Assembly (NCBI GenBank): GCA_037447215.1
Contig: JBBIHB010000015.1
Span: 1 to 64,000 of the forward strand
Source: UBA1413 sp037447215
GTDB taxonomy: Bacteria > Bacteroidota > Bacteroidia > Bacteroidales > Prolixibacteraceae
Direction of reading: 5' to 3'
Length of the DNA stretch: 64,000 nucleotides
Both the position numbers and the translations under genes were made by a program. The notes below the pieces were generated by a model. It had not been told where the DNA came from. It was given only the letters and a program-made list of their open reading frames with translations, and did no database searches. Positions 1-8,273 of this stretch are shown one piece after another. Position 1 is the first letter of the stretch. Every line of letters begins with the position of its first letter.

Positions 1-193
1 ATATTATAAAATGAATAAATTAAATTTTCCGGTTTACCGGACAACAATGATTTTTAATAGTCAGATGCCAGCTCAACTGAATCGTTCTGGCGGGGAATCA
101 CCATGAGGAACGTTATTCCTGCCCGTATGTTCAGGCGTGCATTCCGGTTTGTGTTTTGCTAATCATGGTGATTTCATAATTCAAATTATCTAG
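1..193. other. Intergenic stretch at window start, no gene seen
   Basis: No convincing coding sequence is visible. The longest local frame with an ATG is about 19 codons and has no recognisable similarity. The stretch follows the stop of the minus-strand TonB-domain gene and may contain its downstream untranslated region, but I see no clear hairpin followed by a T run. Confidence 0.4.
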
Positions 194-958
194 TTATTGT
201 TTTGAAATCGAATTGTTTAGTAATTCAGAATATCCAGGAAAATCTTTGAAATTTTCAACTATCAAGATCAGATTGGTTTCGTTTCCTCCTCTTTCAACCA
301 GTTCTTTAAACCTGTTAAAATCATTTTTAGCTCCTCCAGTATCATATAGCTGTAGTCTTGCCATACCTCTGGCCAACAGTAAAGCCTCTTCCATTGGTCT
401 GTACCTCATGGCAGTGTTATAGCGTTTTAAAGCTTTTCCCGGATTATGGTGTTCAAATAATGCCCGATTTCCCCTGACATACCAGTTTTTTGCCTTTCTC
501 ATAAAAAATTCATCTGTAGTTCCTGAATGAATTCCTCCCAGATGAAAAACTATTAATAACTCTTTTTGCATTTCGCATGGAGTGCCATTCTGATCACCCG
601 GAATCCACATTCCGCTGGTAGTGCTCAAAACCCTGATTACTTCCTTATCAATTTCGGGACAAACGCTGTTCACAACCTTTATGTTTGCCAAATTACCGGA
701 AGGCAAAATGGTAAATTGTACCACTTCTGTTCCTTGTAAACAGTAATCAATTGCATATTCAGGATAAATAATATTATTGCACAGATAACTGTTCAGAACC
801 GACAGATTATTATCCTGATTTTCATTATAATTACATCTGAATACAGGAGCAATAACATCAATCAACCTGTTATTTTCAGGTACATTCTGTGCATTGTTTT
901 GCCCGAAAGTGAAAACTGTCAGAATCAGGCAAAGAATAATCTCTAAAAACTTTTTCAT
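194..958 (-). CDS. Secreted TonB C-terminal domain protein with TPR-like tail
   Basis: A protein of about 254 residues. I chose the ATG at 958 because MKKFLEIILCLILTVFTFG is a typical Sec signal peptide; an upstream in-frame ATG would add 11 unsuitable residues. Residues about 60-145 resemble the TonB C-terminal domain: a YPEYA-like segment, then a GTEVVQFTILPSGNLANIKVV strand pair and a WIPG segment. The C-terminal third (YNTAMRYRPMEEALLLARGMARLQLYDTGGA) resembles one or two TPR helices. There is no N-terminal membrane anchor of the classical TonB type, so it may be a periplasmic binding partner and not an energy transducer. Domain assignment is by eye; function is unknown. Confidence 0.6.
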   Translation of the reverse strand: MKKFLEIILCLILTVFTFGQNNAQNVPENNRLIDVIAPVFRCNYNENQDNNLSVLNSYLCNNIIYPEYAIDYCLQGTEVVQFTILPSGNLANIKVVNSVCPEIDKEVIRVLSTTSGMWIPGDQNGTPCEMQKELLIVFHLGGIHSGTTDEFFMRKAKNWYVRGNRALFEHHNPGKALKRYNTAMRYRPMEEALLLARGMARLQLYDTGGAKNDFNRFKELVERGGNETNLILIVENFKDFPGYSELLNNSISKQ

Positions 959-1163
959 GTTGTTGATTTTTGAATTTGACATTAAATACATATCAAATTT
1001 CGGATAAACCTAAGGGACATGCTTTGCTGAACATCTCAATTGCTTTACTGTGCATATCAAACGAACAACGTGAAAAGGTTAATTGGTTGATTTGTTGACT
1101 GGCGAAATAAGAACTGGTTTTGTGAATTTGTGGTCAAAAAAGAATTGGAATTTGGTCAGATAT

Positions 1164-1889
1164 TTATCCCTTTCGCAATTCTTTGGGACTTTTACCGAAT
1201 TGCAAAGCAAATTCGCGGCTGAAATGGGAAAGGTTTTTGAATCCAACCGAAAAGGCAACCTGGGTGATATTCAGTTCAGGGTTCGATAATAGGTCTTTTG
1301 CCCTGTGGAGTCTGAGTAATTTAAAATATTCTGCAATGGTCAGATTACTGATGGATTTGAATTTCCGGTACAACTGAGCGTGACTTACTGCCAGTTCCCT
1401 GCACAGATCGTTAATTTCGAATTCTTCGTTACCAACATTCCTGTCGAGTATAGCACGCACCTTCATCATAAATTTGTCCTCCAGTTTGATAGAAATATCA
1501 TGCGTTTCAGGAAAATCATTCAGCGAAGCGTATCGTTCGTGCAGTTTTTTCCGTAATTCGATCAGCGACCGTAGTTGAATGTGCAATTCATTTTCGTTAA
1601 ACGGTTTAATAAGGTAAGCATCGGCGCCGCGTTCCAACCCAGTCAAACGCGAGTCGATATCTGCTTTTGCCGTGAGCATTACTACCGGAATGTGACTGGT
1701 ACGAAAGTCATTCTTAATTTTCTCAAGCATTTCAATTCCATCCATTTCGGGCATCATTACATCGCTTAACACAATGTCGGGAATTAACCTGAGTGCTTTT
1801 TCCAGTCCGGTTTTTCCATTTTCGGCCATTTCAATATGATATCCGGATTGAAGTATTGCGGTCAGGTAATGTAAAACATCGGTATTATC
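1164..1889 (-). pseudogene. Receiver plus AraC-type DNA-binding half of interrupted hybrid kinase
   Basis: This stretch is in the same frame as the histidine kinase upstream and is separated from it only by one TAG at 1890-1892. Read through, the junction is LLIV-stop-DNTDVLHYL, where a receiver domain would have LLIVED. It then carries SDVMMPEMDG (phospho-acceptor Asp), TAKA and IKPF, so the rest of the receiver is intact. It ends with an AraC/XylS-type helix-turn-helix (about 100 residues, with AVSHAQLYRKFK and VAFSVGFKNLSHFSREF). The first ATG after the stop is at 1829, which would omit the first strand and acidic pocket of the receiver. Together with the kinase this would be a one-protein hybrid two-component regulator. 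As sequenced, the output domain is separated from the kinase. Confidence 0.8.
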
Positions 1890-3341
1890 CTAAACAATTA
1901 AAAGCGTTGGCAGGTCTTCAGGAGTAATGTTTTTAGTTGAAGGGAAGGATTTTTGAAATTTTAAACTATGTATTGCTGCACTTACCTGTTCTGAAAATAA
2001 TTCCCTGAATTTTTCATTATCAATTTTCTCTGCATTTCTTGTAACAGGTAAATTTACATAAAAAGTGGTACCCTTCGCAGGCTGACTTTCAACCGAAATA
2101 TTACCCGACAACAACTCGACAATTTCCTTGACGAGCGCCAGCCCTAATCCGCTGCCTCCAACTGAACCGTAACTATTTTCAACCTGGTAAAACCGGTCGA
2201 AAACATGATTGATATGGTCGGGAGGAATACCTTTTCCTGTGTCGGTTATTTGAATTGTGAAGAGGTCTTCTTTGACATTTAACGAGGTTTTTACATCAAT
2301 ACTGCCCCCTTCGGGAGTAAATTTTAAAGCATTCGACAAGAGGTTCGACACGATATGCACCAACTTATCGGGATCAAAATCCATAACGACCTGACTTACT
2401 TCGGGTAAAAAAACCAGTCTGATATTTTTTTCGTGAGCTACCGAGCTGAACAGTTCAGTGAGATAACCAAGATAGGAAACAATGTCGGATTGTTTCAGGT
2501 GCACATGCATTGAACCGGTTTCAATTCTGGCAATATCAAGCATCTGGTTTATCAACCGAAGAAGGATAGAGCTGTTGTTCCTGATTCTCCAAGTTCCTTC
2601 ATCAAGCCATTCTTCAGGCTGTTTTTCAATCAGGTCAGTCATACCTTGTATAATAGTCAACGGGGTGCGGAATTCGTGGGTAATATTGGTAAACAGTTTG
2701 GTTTTGGCTTCGTATAACTCTTTCTGTTTGTTTGCTTCAAGCTTCTTAAACTTATTTTGTTGCGTAATAAAATCGACTACAAAAATCAACGACAAAGCTG
2801 TCATAGACAAGGTATTGATCATCCATATAATTGAATTCCGAAGAGGGGTAATCTGAGAGGGAACACTTAAAGAAGTTCCGGCATAGCCGACGGCTATTAA
2901 AAATATTGAATATATGACAAATAGAGAAATGGTGATGGATACACTTTGTAATGGAATAGAAAGCAATACAAACGAAAAACAGGCTACAATAAGACCTACT
3001 GAAGTCACAATACCGCCGAGCCGGATTATGGTGACAAATGTAACCAACATTAGTAACAACAGGTGAATGGTAAAATAATGTTTGAAAAATCGTTTGAAAA
3101 ATGGTGTAATCATCAATGCTGAAATCAAAAGGAAAAGACAGGTAAAGCCATATTGTATAAGAATGGTTAATTCGGGCACAAAAAAGAGAAAGGAAAAGGT
3201 TAAGATAAAAACGTGAATCAATCCATAAAGCGTTGAAAGCCACATTGCTTTTCGGGAACTTAATTCAATGTTCCCACATCCTGGATAATTGAGCAAATGT
3301 TCAATTTTCTTATTGATATTTGCACTAAATGATTTAGCCAT
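1890..3341 (-). CDS. Membrane sensor histidine kinase, 5' part of interrupted hybrid system
   Basis: About 483 residues from ATG 3341 (MAKSFSANI); the reading frame could only be extended upstream through a TTG. The N-terminus has about six hydrophobic membrane segments (residues about 35-195) and no large periplasmic sensor. It is followed by a HisKA domain (FTNITHEFRTPLT, phospho-accepting His) and a HATPase domain with N box (NLLSNALKFTPEGG), G1 (DTGKGIP) and G2 (GGSGLGLALV). The kinase core looks complete. The reading frame stops at TAG 1890-1892 exactly where a fused receiver begins. It may survive as a stand-alone kinase, but the fused regulator half is cut off. It is transcribed divergently from the kynureninase pseudogene. 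Confidence 0.85.
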   Translation of the reverse strand: MAKSFSANINKKIEHLLNYPGCGNIELSSRKAMWLSTLYGLIHVFILTFSFLFFVPELTILIQYGFTCLFLLISALMITPFFKRFFKHYFTIHLLLLMLVTFVTIIRLGGIVTSVGLIVACFSFVLLSIPLQSVSITISLFVIYSIFLIAVGYAGTSLSVPSQITPLRNSIIWMINTLSMTALSLIFVVDFITQQNKFKKLEANKQKELYEAKTKLFTNITHEFRTPLTIIQGMTDLIEKQPEEWLDEGTWRIRNNSSILLRLINQMLDIARIETGSMHVHLKQSDIVSYLGYLTELFSSVAHEKNIRLVFLPEVSQVVMDFDPDKLVHIVSNLLSNALKFTPEGGSIDVKTSLNVKEDLFTIQITDTGKGIPPDHINHVFDRFYQVENSYGSVGGSGLGLALVKEIVELLSGNISVESQPAKGTTFYVNLPVTRNAEKIDNEKFRELFSEQVSAAIHSLKFQKSFPSTKNITPEDLPTLLIV

Positions 3342-3483
3342 GTTTGTTTGCAATAAAAGATTTAACAATACTGCTTCATCATTCTAATTGGTGCTGAAAT
3401 GCCATTAAAGGTAAACCATTTTTTTTAAAACCAAACCCCGTTTCTCTTTTGTCATTTCAATCAGAAAATTATATAGCAGGTGA

Positions 3484-4545
3484 ATGACAACACTTAAAAC
3501 AATCGTAATACTGGCAGGTGTGATTACGGCGGTTTCGTTTACCACAAAAATGGCCGACAATACCTCTCTCAATTTGTATAAACTGGCGTATGGTGCACTG
3601 AAATTGCGGCCCGGAAGGAAACAAGTTGTTAGCGATACCCTCAACTTTCCGACCGTTCTGTATATCCTTCAGGGAATTTTGAAAGAGGCCGGGCCGAAAT
3701 ACGAACTGATACTTGCCGAATCGAAAGATGAAATTTCACCCAACCTGGCCGACCTTGAAAGTAAAATTACTGAAAACACTGCCCTGGTAATGCTTTCGCT
3801 GGTGGCTTTTAAAAGTGGATACCTTTATGATATACTGGCCATTACCGAATTGGCACACCGAAAAGGGGCGCTGATTTTGTGGGATTTGAGCCATGCCGCC
3901 GGTTCTGTTCCGGTTGAACTGAACCAGGCAAATGCCGATCTGGCTGTAGGCTGTACTTACAAATACCTTAACTGAGCACCTGGCTCACCTGCCTTCCTTT
4001 ATGTAAAAAAAGAACGTCAACCGCTCCTCCATTCACCCATTCAGGGTTGGTTTGGCGATAAGGCCCCATTCAACTTCAGGTTGAACTATTCGCCCGCGCC
4101 AACTGCAAGAAAATACCTGACCGGTACTCCTCCTATTCTGAGTCTGGCCGCAACACAGGCTGGTATAGTGCTTATTCAGAAAGCAGGAATAGCGAATCTT
4201 CGCAAAAAAAGCCTCAGCCAGGGTAAATATCTTCTGTTTTTATTCAGGGAGTTGTTGCTACCAATGGGCTTCGGAGCAGGCTCGCCTGACTAGTGTAACC
4301 GGCGTGGTTCCCACATAACCTTGAAACATGCTGAAGCTTATCGCATTTGCCAGGCTATGATCCATCCCCAAAAACCGGCACTGCGGATTATACCCGACTT
4401 CAGGGAACCCATTGTGATCATGATTAGAATTACACCGCTTTATACAACTTACAATGAGCTGTACCAGGCTGTAATCCGTATAAGACAAATAGTTGAAATC
4501 CGGGAATTTGAAAAGTTCGGTAACCAGCGCAAAACGGTAACATAA
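3484..4545 (+). pseudogene. kynU: Kynureninase pseudogene, 5' truncated with two in-frame stops
   Basis: One continuous frame resembles the PLP-dependent kynureninase (3-hydroxykynurenine/kynurenine cleavage in tryptophan catabolism). Visible family features are NTSLNLYKLAYGALK, LILWDLSHAAGSVPVEL, CTYKYLN (PLP lysine), PGSPAFLYV, GWFGDK, TGTPPILSLAA, RRGSH and IIPDFREP. The frame is broken by TGA at 3973-3975, where the family has a Gly (YKYLN-G-GPG), and by TAG at 4291-4293 after GAGSPD. About 70-80 N-terminal residues expected in kynureninase are missing. Around REPIVIMIRITP several conserved residues are changed (the family usually has REPDNIR-like sequence), so the damage is more than the two stops. 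All pieces share frame 1, which argues against frameshift errors. Confidence 0.88.
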
Positions 4546-4562
4546 ATGTGTATTCTGCCTTT

Positions 4563-5195
4563 TTACATAGGGATATAAACTAACCTTTTCGTTTCAAAAA
4601 AATCTTCAAGAAAGTAATCTGAAAGATTGTAAACCACAGGCCTACGGCCAAATGGTTTCAGTTCGACCTGCAGTTCGCCACCTTTCAGATAAAGTATTCC
4701 GTTTTGCATTGCATTTTTATGTTCGGGCGAAATATTTTTCCGTACCCATTTTACAAATTCAGGCAAAGCGGTTACAGCCCGGCTAACCACAAAATCGTAT
4801 TTTGCTTTCAGTTCTTCGGCCCTCACCTGGTCGGCAGTTAAATTTTCCAACTGCAAAGTTTCGGCTATTGCCTTAACCACTTTTATTTTCTTGCCAATCG
4901 AATCAACAAGATGAAAGCTTACTTCGGGGAACATGATGGCTAAAGGGATTCCGGGGAAACCTCCACCCGTTCCCACATCGAGAATCCGGGTTTCTGGGGT
5001 AAACCGGATTACTTTGGCAATTGACAAGGAGTGCAGCACATGTTTTTCGTAGAGCGATCCGATATCCTTCCTCGAAATGACGTTGATTTTTTCGTTCCAT
5101 TCGGCATACAAACTTCCAAGGGCAGCAAATCTGGACATTTGGAGTTTGGTGAGTCCCTGAAAATATTTTGAAATAATTGCGCAATCTTCAGTCAT
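4563..5195 (-). CDS. rsmG: 16S rRNA (guanine527-N7)-methyltransferase RsmG
   Basis: A protein of 210 residues, the usual length for RsmG (GidB). It methylates N7 of G527 in 16S rRNA using S-adenosylmethionine. The SAM-binding motif ILDVGTGGGFPGIPLA is at about residues 70-85, preceded by the characteristic NVISRKD and HVLHSLS segments and followed by VSRAVTALPEFV. The start codon is 11 bp after the stop of the upstream sigma-factor gene, so it is probably the last gene of an operon with the glycosyltransferase and sigma factor. It converges with the kynureninase pseudogene. Confidence 0.95.
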   Translation of the reverse strand: MTEDCAIISKYFQGLTKLQMSRFAALGSLYAEWNEKINVISRKDIGSLYEKHVLHSLSIAKVIRFTPETRILDVGTGGGFPGIPLAIMFPEVSFHLVDSIGKKIKVVKAIAETLQLENLTADQVRAEELKAKYDFVVSRAVTALPEFVKWVRKNISPEHKNAMQNGILYLKGGELQVELKPFGRRPVVYNLSDYFLEDFFETKRLVYIPM

Positions 5196-5206
5196 ACTTC
5201 AGGCAC

Positions 5207-5821
5207 TTAATCTTTTTCACTCATTTCGGTGGTTTCAATCAGTTTGAACATCATTTCACGAGCCCTGAAAAGCTGTGCTTTCACAGTTCCAAGAGGCAGG
5301 TTCAGTTCTTTGGCAATTTCTTCGTACGATAGTTCCCTGAAATAACGGTATTCGACCAGCGTCTGATAGCGGGGCTTTAACTTTCGGACCACTTTTCGCA
5401 TCAGGATGGCTTTTTGCTTTCGGATCAGCCTTTCTTCGGGGTTTGGATCCTTCGATTTAAGCTTAATTGGTGACTCATTCTCCTGATTATCCTGTGAATT
5501 CCCTTCAATCGGAACATAGGTTCCCCTTTTCTTTCGGAGAAAATCGATGCAGTTATTGGATGCAATTTTAAAGAGCCATGTACTGAACGCGTAATCAGGA
5601 GAATATTGATGAAGGTTTTTGAAAGCCTTTCCAAAAGCTTCGAGTGTTAAATCCTCTGCATCGCTTTTATTACTAACCATTTTGAGGAGCATAAAATAAA
5701 TGGCATCCTTGTAACGTGCCAGAAGTCGTGCAAATGCGGTTTCGTCGCCCTCGAGCGCTGCTTTTACCAGATCGTAATCGCGCGCCGCTTTTTCTGAAAG
5801 ATGATTTTCTAACTCCCCCAT
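5207..5821 (-). CDS. RNA polymerase sigma-70 family (ECF-like) factor
   Basis: About 204 residues, starting at ATG 5821 (MGELENHL). The frame extends upstream, but those codons lie inside the glycosyltransferase gene and have no sigma-like sequence. Region 2 is seen as YKDAIYFMLLKMVSNKSDAEDLTLEAFGKAFKNL and FSTWLFKIASNNCIDFLRKKR. Region 4 is seen as LKPRYQTLVEYRYFRELSYEEIAKELNLPLGTVKAQLFRARE. The acidic, charged linker (residues about 105-135) is longer than in minimal ECF factors. The start overlaps the end of the upstream glycosyltransferase by 13 bp, which suggests translational coupling. No anti-sigma gene is adjacent, so control and targets cannot be told from the sequence. Confidence 0.9.
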   Translation of the reverse strand: MGELENHLSEKAARDYDLVKAALEGDETAFARLLARYKDAIYFMLLKMVSNKSDAEDLTLEAFGKAFKNLHQYSPDYAFSTWLFKIASNNCIDFLRKKRGTYVPIEGNSQDNQENESPIKLKSKDPNPEERLIRKQKAILMRKVVRKLKPRYQTLVEYRYFRELSYEEIAKELNLPLGTVKAQLFRAREMMFKLIETTEMSEKD

Positions 5822-6957
5822 TTTCGTTTTTTCCTGGACTGATTGAACCGCCATTGCGCAAACCAACGGTGATAAGGCGCAACAATAGCATACAACAACG
5901 AAGCTACAAAAATTTTCGGCTCCTGAAGGCGTTTTTGCAATACTTTTATGATAAGCAAGTAAGTGGCTGATTTTATGAACAGTAACCCGGTTAAGATTAT
6001 CCATAATCCGGGATAAATTACAATTCCTGCAACAAAAAAGGGCAATATAAGGATACTTGTCAACCTTGATATAGCCTGAAAAAACCTTATTGACGGCTTT
6101 AAGTAGCACTTTAGCCTGAATGATTTATTTAAAAGATCGCGCAAAGTGTCAGAATCTGCGATAATATTTTTCCGTAAGGAAAGATTTCCGGCCGGGAGAA
6201 CAGCCGTATTTTTCGATCTGATTACCTGGTTTACAACCATCTCAAGATTCAAATACTCTTCCTTAATTTTTCCTGCCAAACCACTTATTTCGAAATAGCC
6301 CGATTTACTGAATGCAATATTTTCTTCACCAGCCACATAAGGCATTCCGGTAATTGAATAGGCCATACTTTCGATTTGCTGAAAAAATGACTCAATACGG
6401 TACATCCTGTGCGAAAAGCCTTTTGCAGGTTCAAGGTTACAATAACCAACCACCACACTGTTATTGTTGGCAATAGCTGTCGATAAACCGGGGAGCCAAT
6501 GGTAATCTGGTGTTTTCATTGCCGGATGGATCATCACCATCATTTCGTGCGATGCTGCTTTAAGGGCAAGGTTCCGGGCAAATTTTTCGGAATAACGGGT
6601 TTCCTGGTTCAGAGAGGTAAATTTCAGCCTTGGATAGGAATTTCGGAGTAAAGCCAGCGCAGCAAGGGAATTATCTTCCGAAAAATCGTCAACCACAAGC
6701 AGTTCATAATTCGGATAGCCCAGCAAGAGCCATTCGGGAAGATTTTTTTTCAACCTTTCTTCTTCGTTCCGTTCAACCAGAAATACAGTAATAGGCAGTG
6801 ATGAGGTACCGGCAGGTGAAACCCTGTGCAAAGCCAGCCGGCCATAAAACACCAGGTCAAACAAAAACCTGAATAACCATATTAAAATGATTATACCTAT
6901 TATGATATAATCGATTGTGTCAAACGAATTCAGAAAAGCTGTAAAATCAAAAGGCAT
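5809..6957 (-). CDS. Membrane-anchored family 2 glycosyltransferase
   Basis: A protein of 382 residues. One membrane segment (residues about 15-40) precedes a GT-A fold domain: LPITVFLVERNEEERLKKNLPEWL, then LLVVDDFSEDNS with the DD dyad. Two or three hydrophobic helices follow near the C-terminus (FLPFFVAGIVIYPGLWIILTG and a second stretch), as in processive or polyprenyl-linked GT2 enzymes. The nucleotide-sugar and acceptor cannot be named. It is the first gene of a minus-strand operon with the sigma factor and rsmG, and it overlaps the sigma gene by 13 bp. The C-terminus is very basic (SRKKRKWGS). Confidence 0.85.
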   Translation of the reverse strand: MPFDFTAFLNSFDTIDYIIIGIIILIWLFRFLFDLVFYGRLALHRVSPAGTSSLPITVFLVERNEEERLKKNLPEWLLLGYPNYELLVVDDFSEDNSLAALALLRNSYPRLKFTSLNQETRYSEKFARNLALKAASHEMMVMIHPAMKTPDYHWLPGLSTAIANNNSVVVGYCNLEPAKGFSHRMYRIESFFQQIESMAYSITGMPYVAGEENIAFSKSGYFEISGLAGKIKEEYLNLEMVVNQVIRSKNTAVLPAGNLSLRKNIIADSDTLRDLLNKSFRLKCYLKPSIRFFQAISRLTSILILPFFVAGIVIYPGLWIILTGLLFIKSATYLLIIKVLQKRLQEPKIFVASLLYAIVAPYHRWFAQWRFNQSRKKRKWGS

Positions 6958-7049
6958 ATACCTGTTTTGAGGGCAAAATTAAAAGTATTATCAGTAGTGT
7001 TACAAAAACCGGCATATTTTTAAATCACACTCCTTTCATACAGAATAAT

Positions 7050-7057
7050 TATCTTTG
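7050..7057 (+). promoter_or_regulatory. Bacteroidota -7 box TATCTTTG before tgt
   Basis: The sequence matches the Bacteroidota primary sigma -7 consensus TAnnTTTG exactly. It lies 20 bp before the tgt ATG, giving a predicted short leader of about 14 nt. No clear -33 TTTG element is visible at the right distance. Confidence 0.5.
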
Positions 7058-7077
7058 AGGCCATTTAAAGTAGCAGG

Positions 7078-8208
7078 ATGCAGTTTACAGTTGAGTCTGA
7101 TTGCCAGGGCACACAAGCCCGTGCAGGTGTTTTAAAAACACCACATGGTGAAATCCGTACACCGATTTTTATGCCTGTAGGCACAGCAGGGTCGGTAAAA
7201 GGGATACATGCCCGCGATTTGAAAGATGATATAAAAGCACAGATAATTTTGGGCAATACCTATCACCTATATTTAAGGCCGGGTTTACAGATTCTTGAAG
7301 GGGCAGGCGGGCTCCACAGGTTTAACGGTTGGAATGGTCCTATTCTAACAGATAGTGGAGGGTTTCAGGTTTTCTCCCTTGGAGACCTACGGAAACTTTC
7401 CGAAGATGGTGTAAAGTTTCAATCACATATCGATGGTTCGTACCACCTTTTCACACCCGAAAATGTCATGGACATACAAAGGGTCATAGGCGCCGATATC
7501 ATTATGGCCTTCGATGAATGTACACCCGGCGATGCCGATTATACCTATGCAAAAAAATCGCTCGAACTGACCCAGCGTTGGCTCGACAGGTGTGTCAGGC
7601 GGTTTGAAGAAACTTCGCCGAAATATGGGTATCCCCAAACGCTTTTCCCCATTGTGCAAGGAGCATCATTCCCCGATCTGAGGAAAAAGGCTGCCTCCGA
7701 CATTTGTAAATACGATGCACATGGTTATGCAATCGGTGGTTTGGCAGTTGGCGAGCCCGAAAAAGTAATGTACGAAATGATCGAAGTGGTTAACAGCGAA
7801 TTGCCTCAAAAAAAACCCCGCTACCTGATGGGTGTTGGCACTCCGGTCAACATCCTTGAAGCCATCGACAGGGGTGTTGACATGTTCGATTGTGTAATGC
7901 CTACACGTAATGGCCGTAACGGTATGCTTTTTACCAGCCAGGGGATCATCAATATCAGAAACAATAAATGGGCAAACGACCATACACCGGTTGATCCAAA
8001 CGGAACATCATTTGTTGATCATCATTACAGCAAAGCTTACCTCAGGCACCTGGTCATTTCAAATGAAATGCTAGGGGCACAGATTGCAAGCCAGCACAAT
8101 CTGGCATTCTATCTGTGGCTGGTAACCGAGGCCCGAAATAAAATAATGGAAGGAACGTTCAAAAGCTGGAAACATGAAACAATTGAAAAGTTGAAAATCC
8201 GGCTTTAA
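7078..8208 (+). CDS. tgt: Queuine tRNA-ribosyltransferase (Tgt)
   Basis: A protein of 376 residues, the usual Tgt length. It exchanges guanine 34 for preQ1 in tRNAs with GUN anticodons. Diagnostic segments are TPIFMPVGTAGSVKG, QIILGNTYHLYLRPG, DSGGFQVFSL (catalytic/binding Asp), FDECTPGDADY, GGLAVGEP and DRGVDMFDCVMPTRNGRNGMLFT. At the C-terminal zinc site, where many Tgt proteins carry CxCxxC before YSRAYLHHL, this protein reads DPNGTSFVDHHYSKAYLRHL, so the three cysteines are replaced by Gly, Ser and Asp. I believe this occurs in other Bacteroidota Tgt proteins, but I cannot check it here. Confidence 0.97.
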   Translation: MQFTVESDCQGTQARAGVLKTPHGEIRTPIFMPVGTAGSVKGIHARDLKDDIKAQIILGNTYHLYLRPGLQILEGAGGLHRFNGWNGPILTDSGGFQVFSLGDLRKLSEDGVKFQSHIDGSYHLFTPENVMDIQRVIGADIIMAFDECTPGDADYTYAKKSLELTQRWLDRCVRRFEETSPKYGYPQTLFPIVQGASFPDLRKKAASDICKYDAHGYAIGGLAVGEPEKVMYEMIEVVNSELPQKKPRYLMGVGTPVNILEAIDRGVDMFDCVMPTRNGRNGMLFTSQGIINIRNNKWANDHTPVDPNGTSFVDHHYSKAYLRHLVISNEMLGAQIASQHNLAFYLWLVTEARNKIMEGTFKSWKHETIEKLKIRL

Positions 8209-8273
8209 ATTAGTAAATTATATGAATGGATATCTATGTCGAAAAGGACAGCAAACCGTAGAATGGATTTAGG

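Noticed and set aside
94..162. A small peptide gene in the first 193 bp
   Set aside because: Only about 19 codons with no supporting signal.
2752..3243. 163-codon minus-strand frame inside the sensor kinase
   Set aside because: It is a shadow in another frame of the kinase membrane segments.
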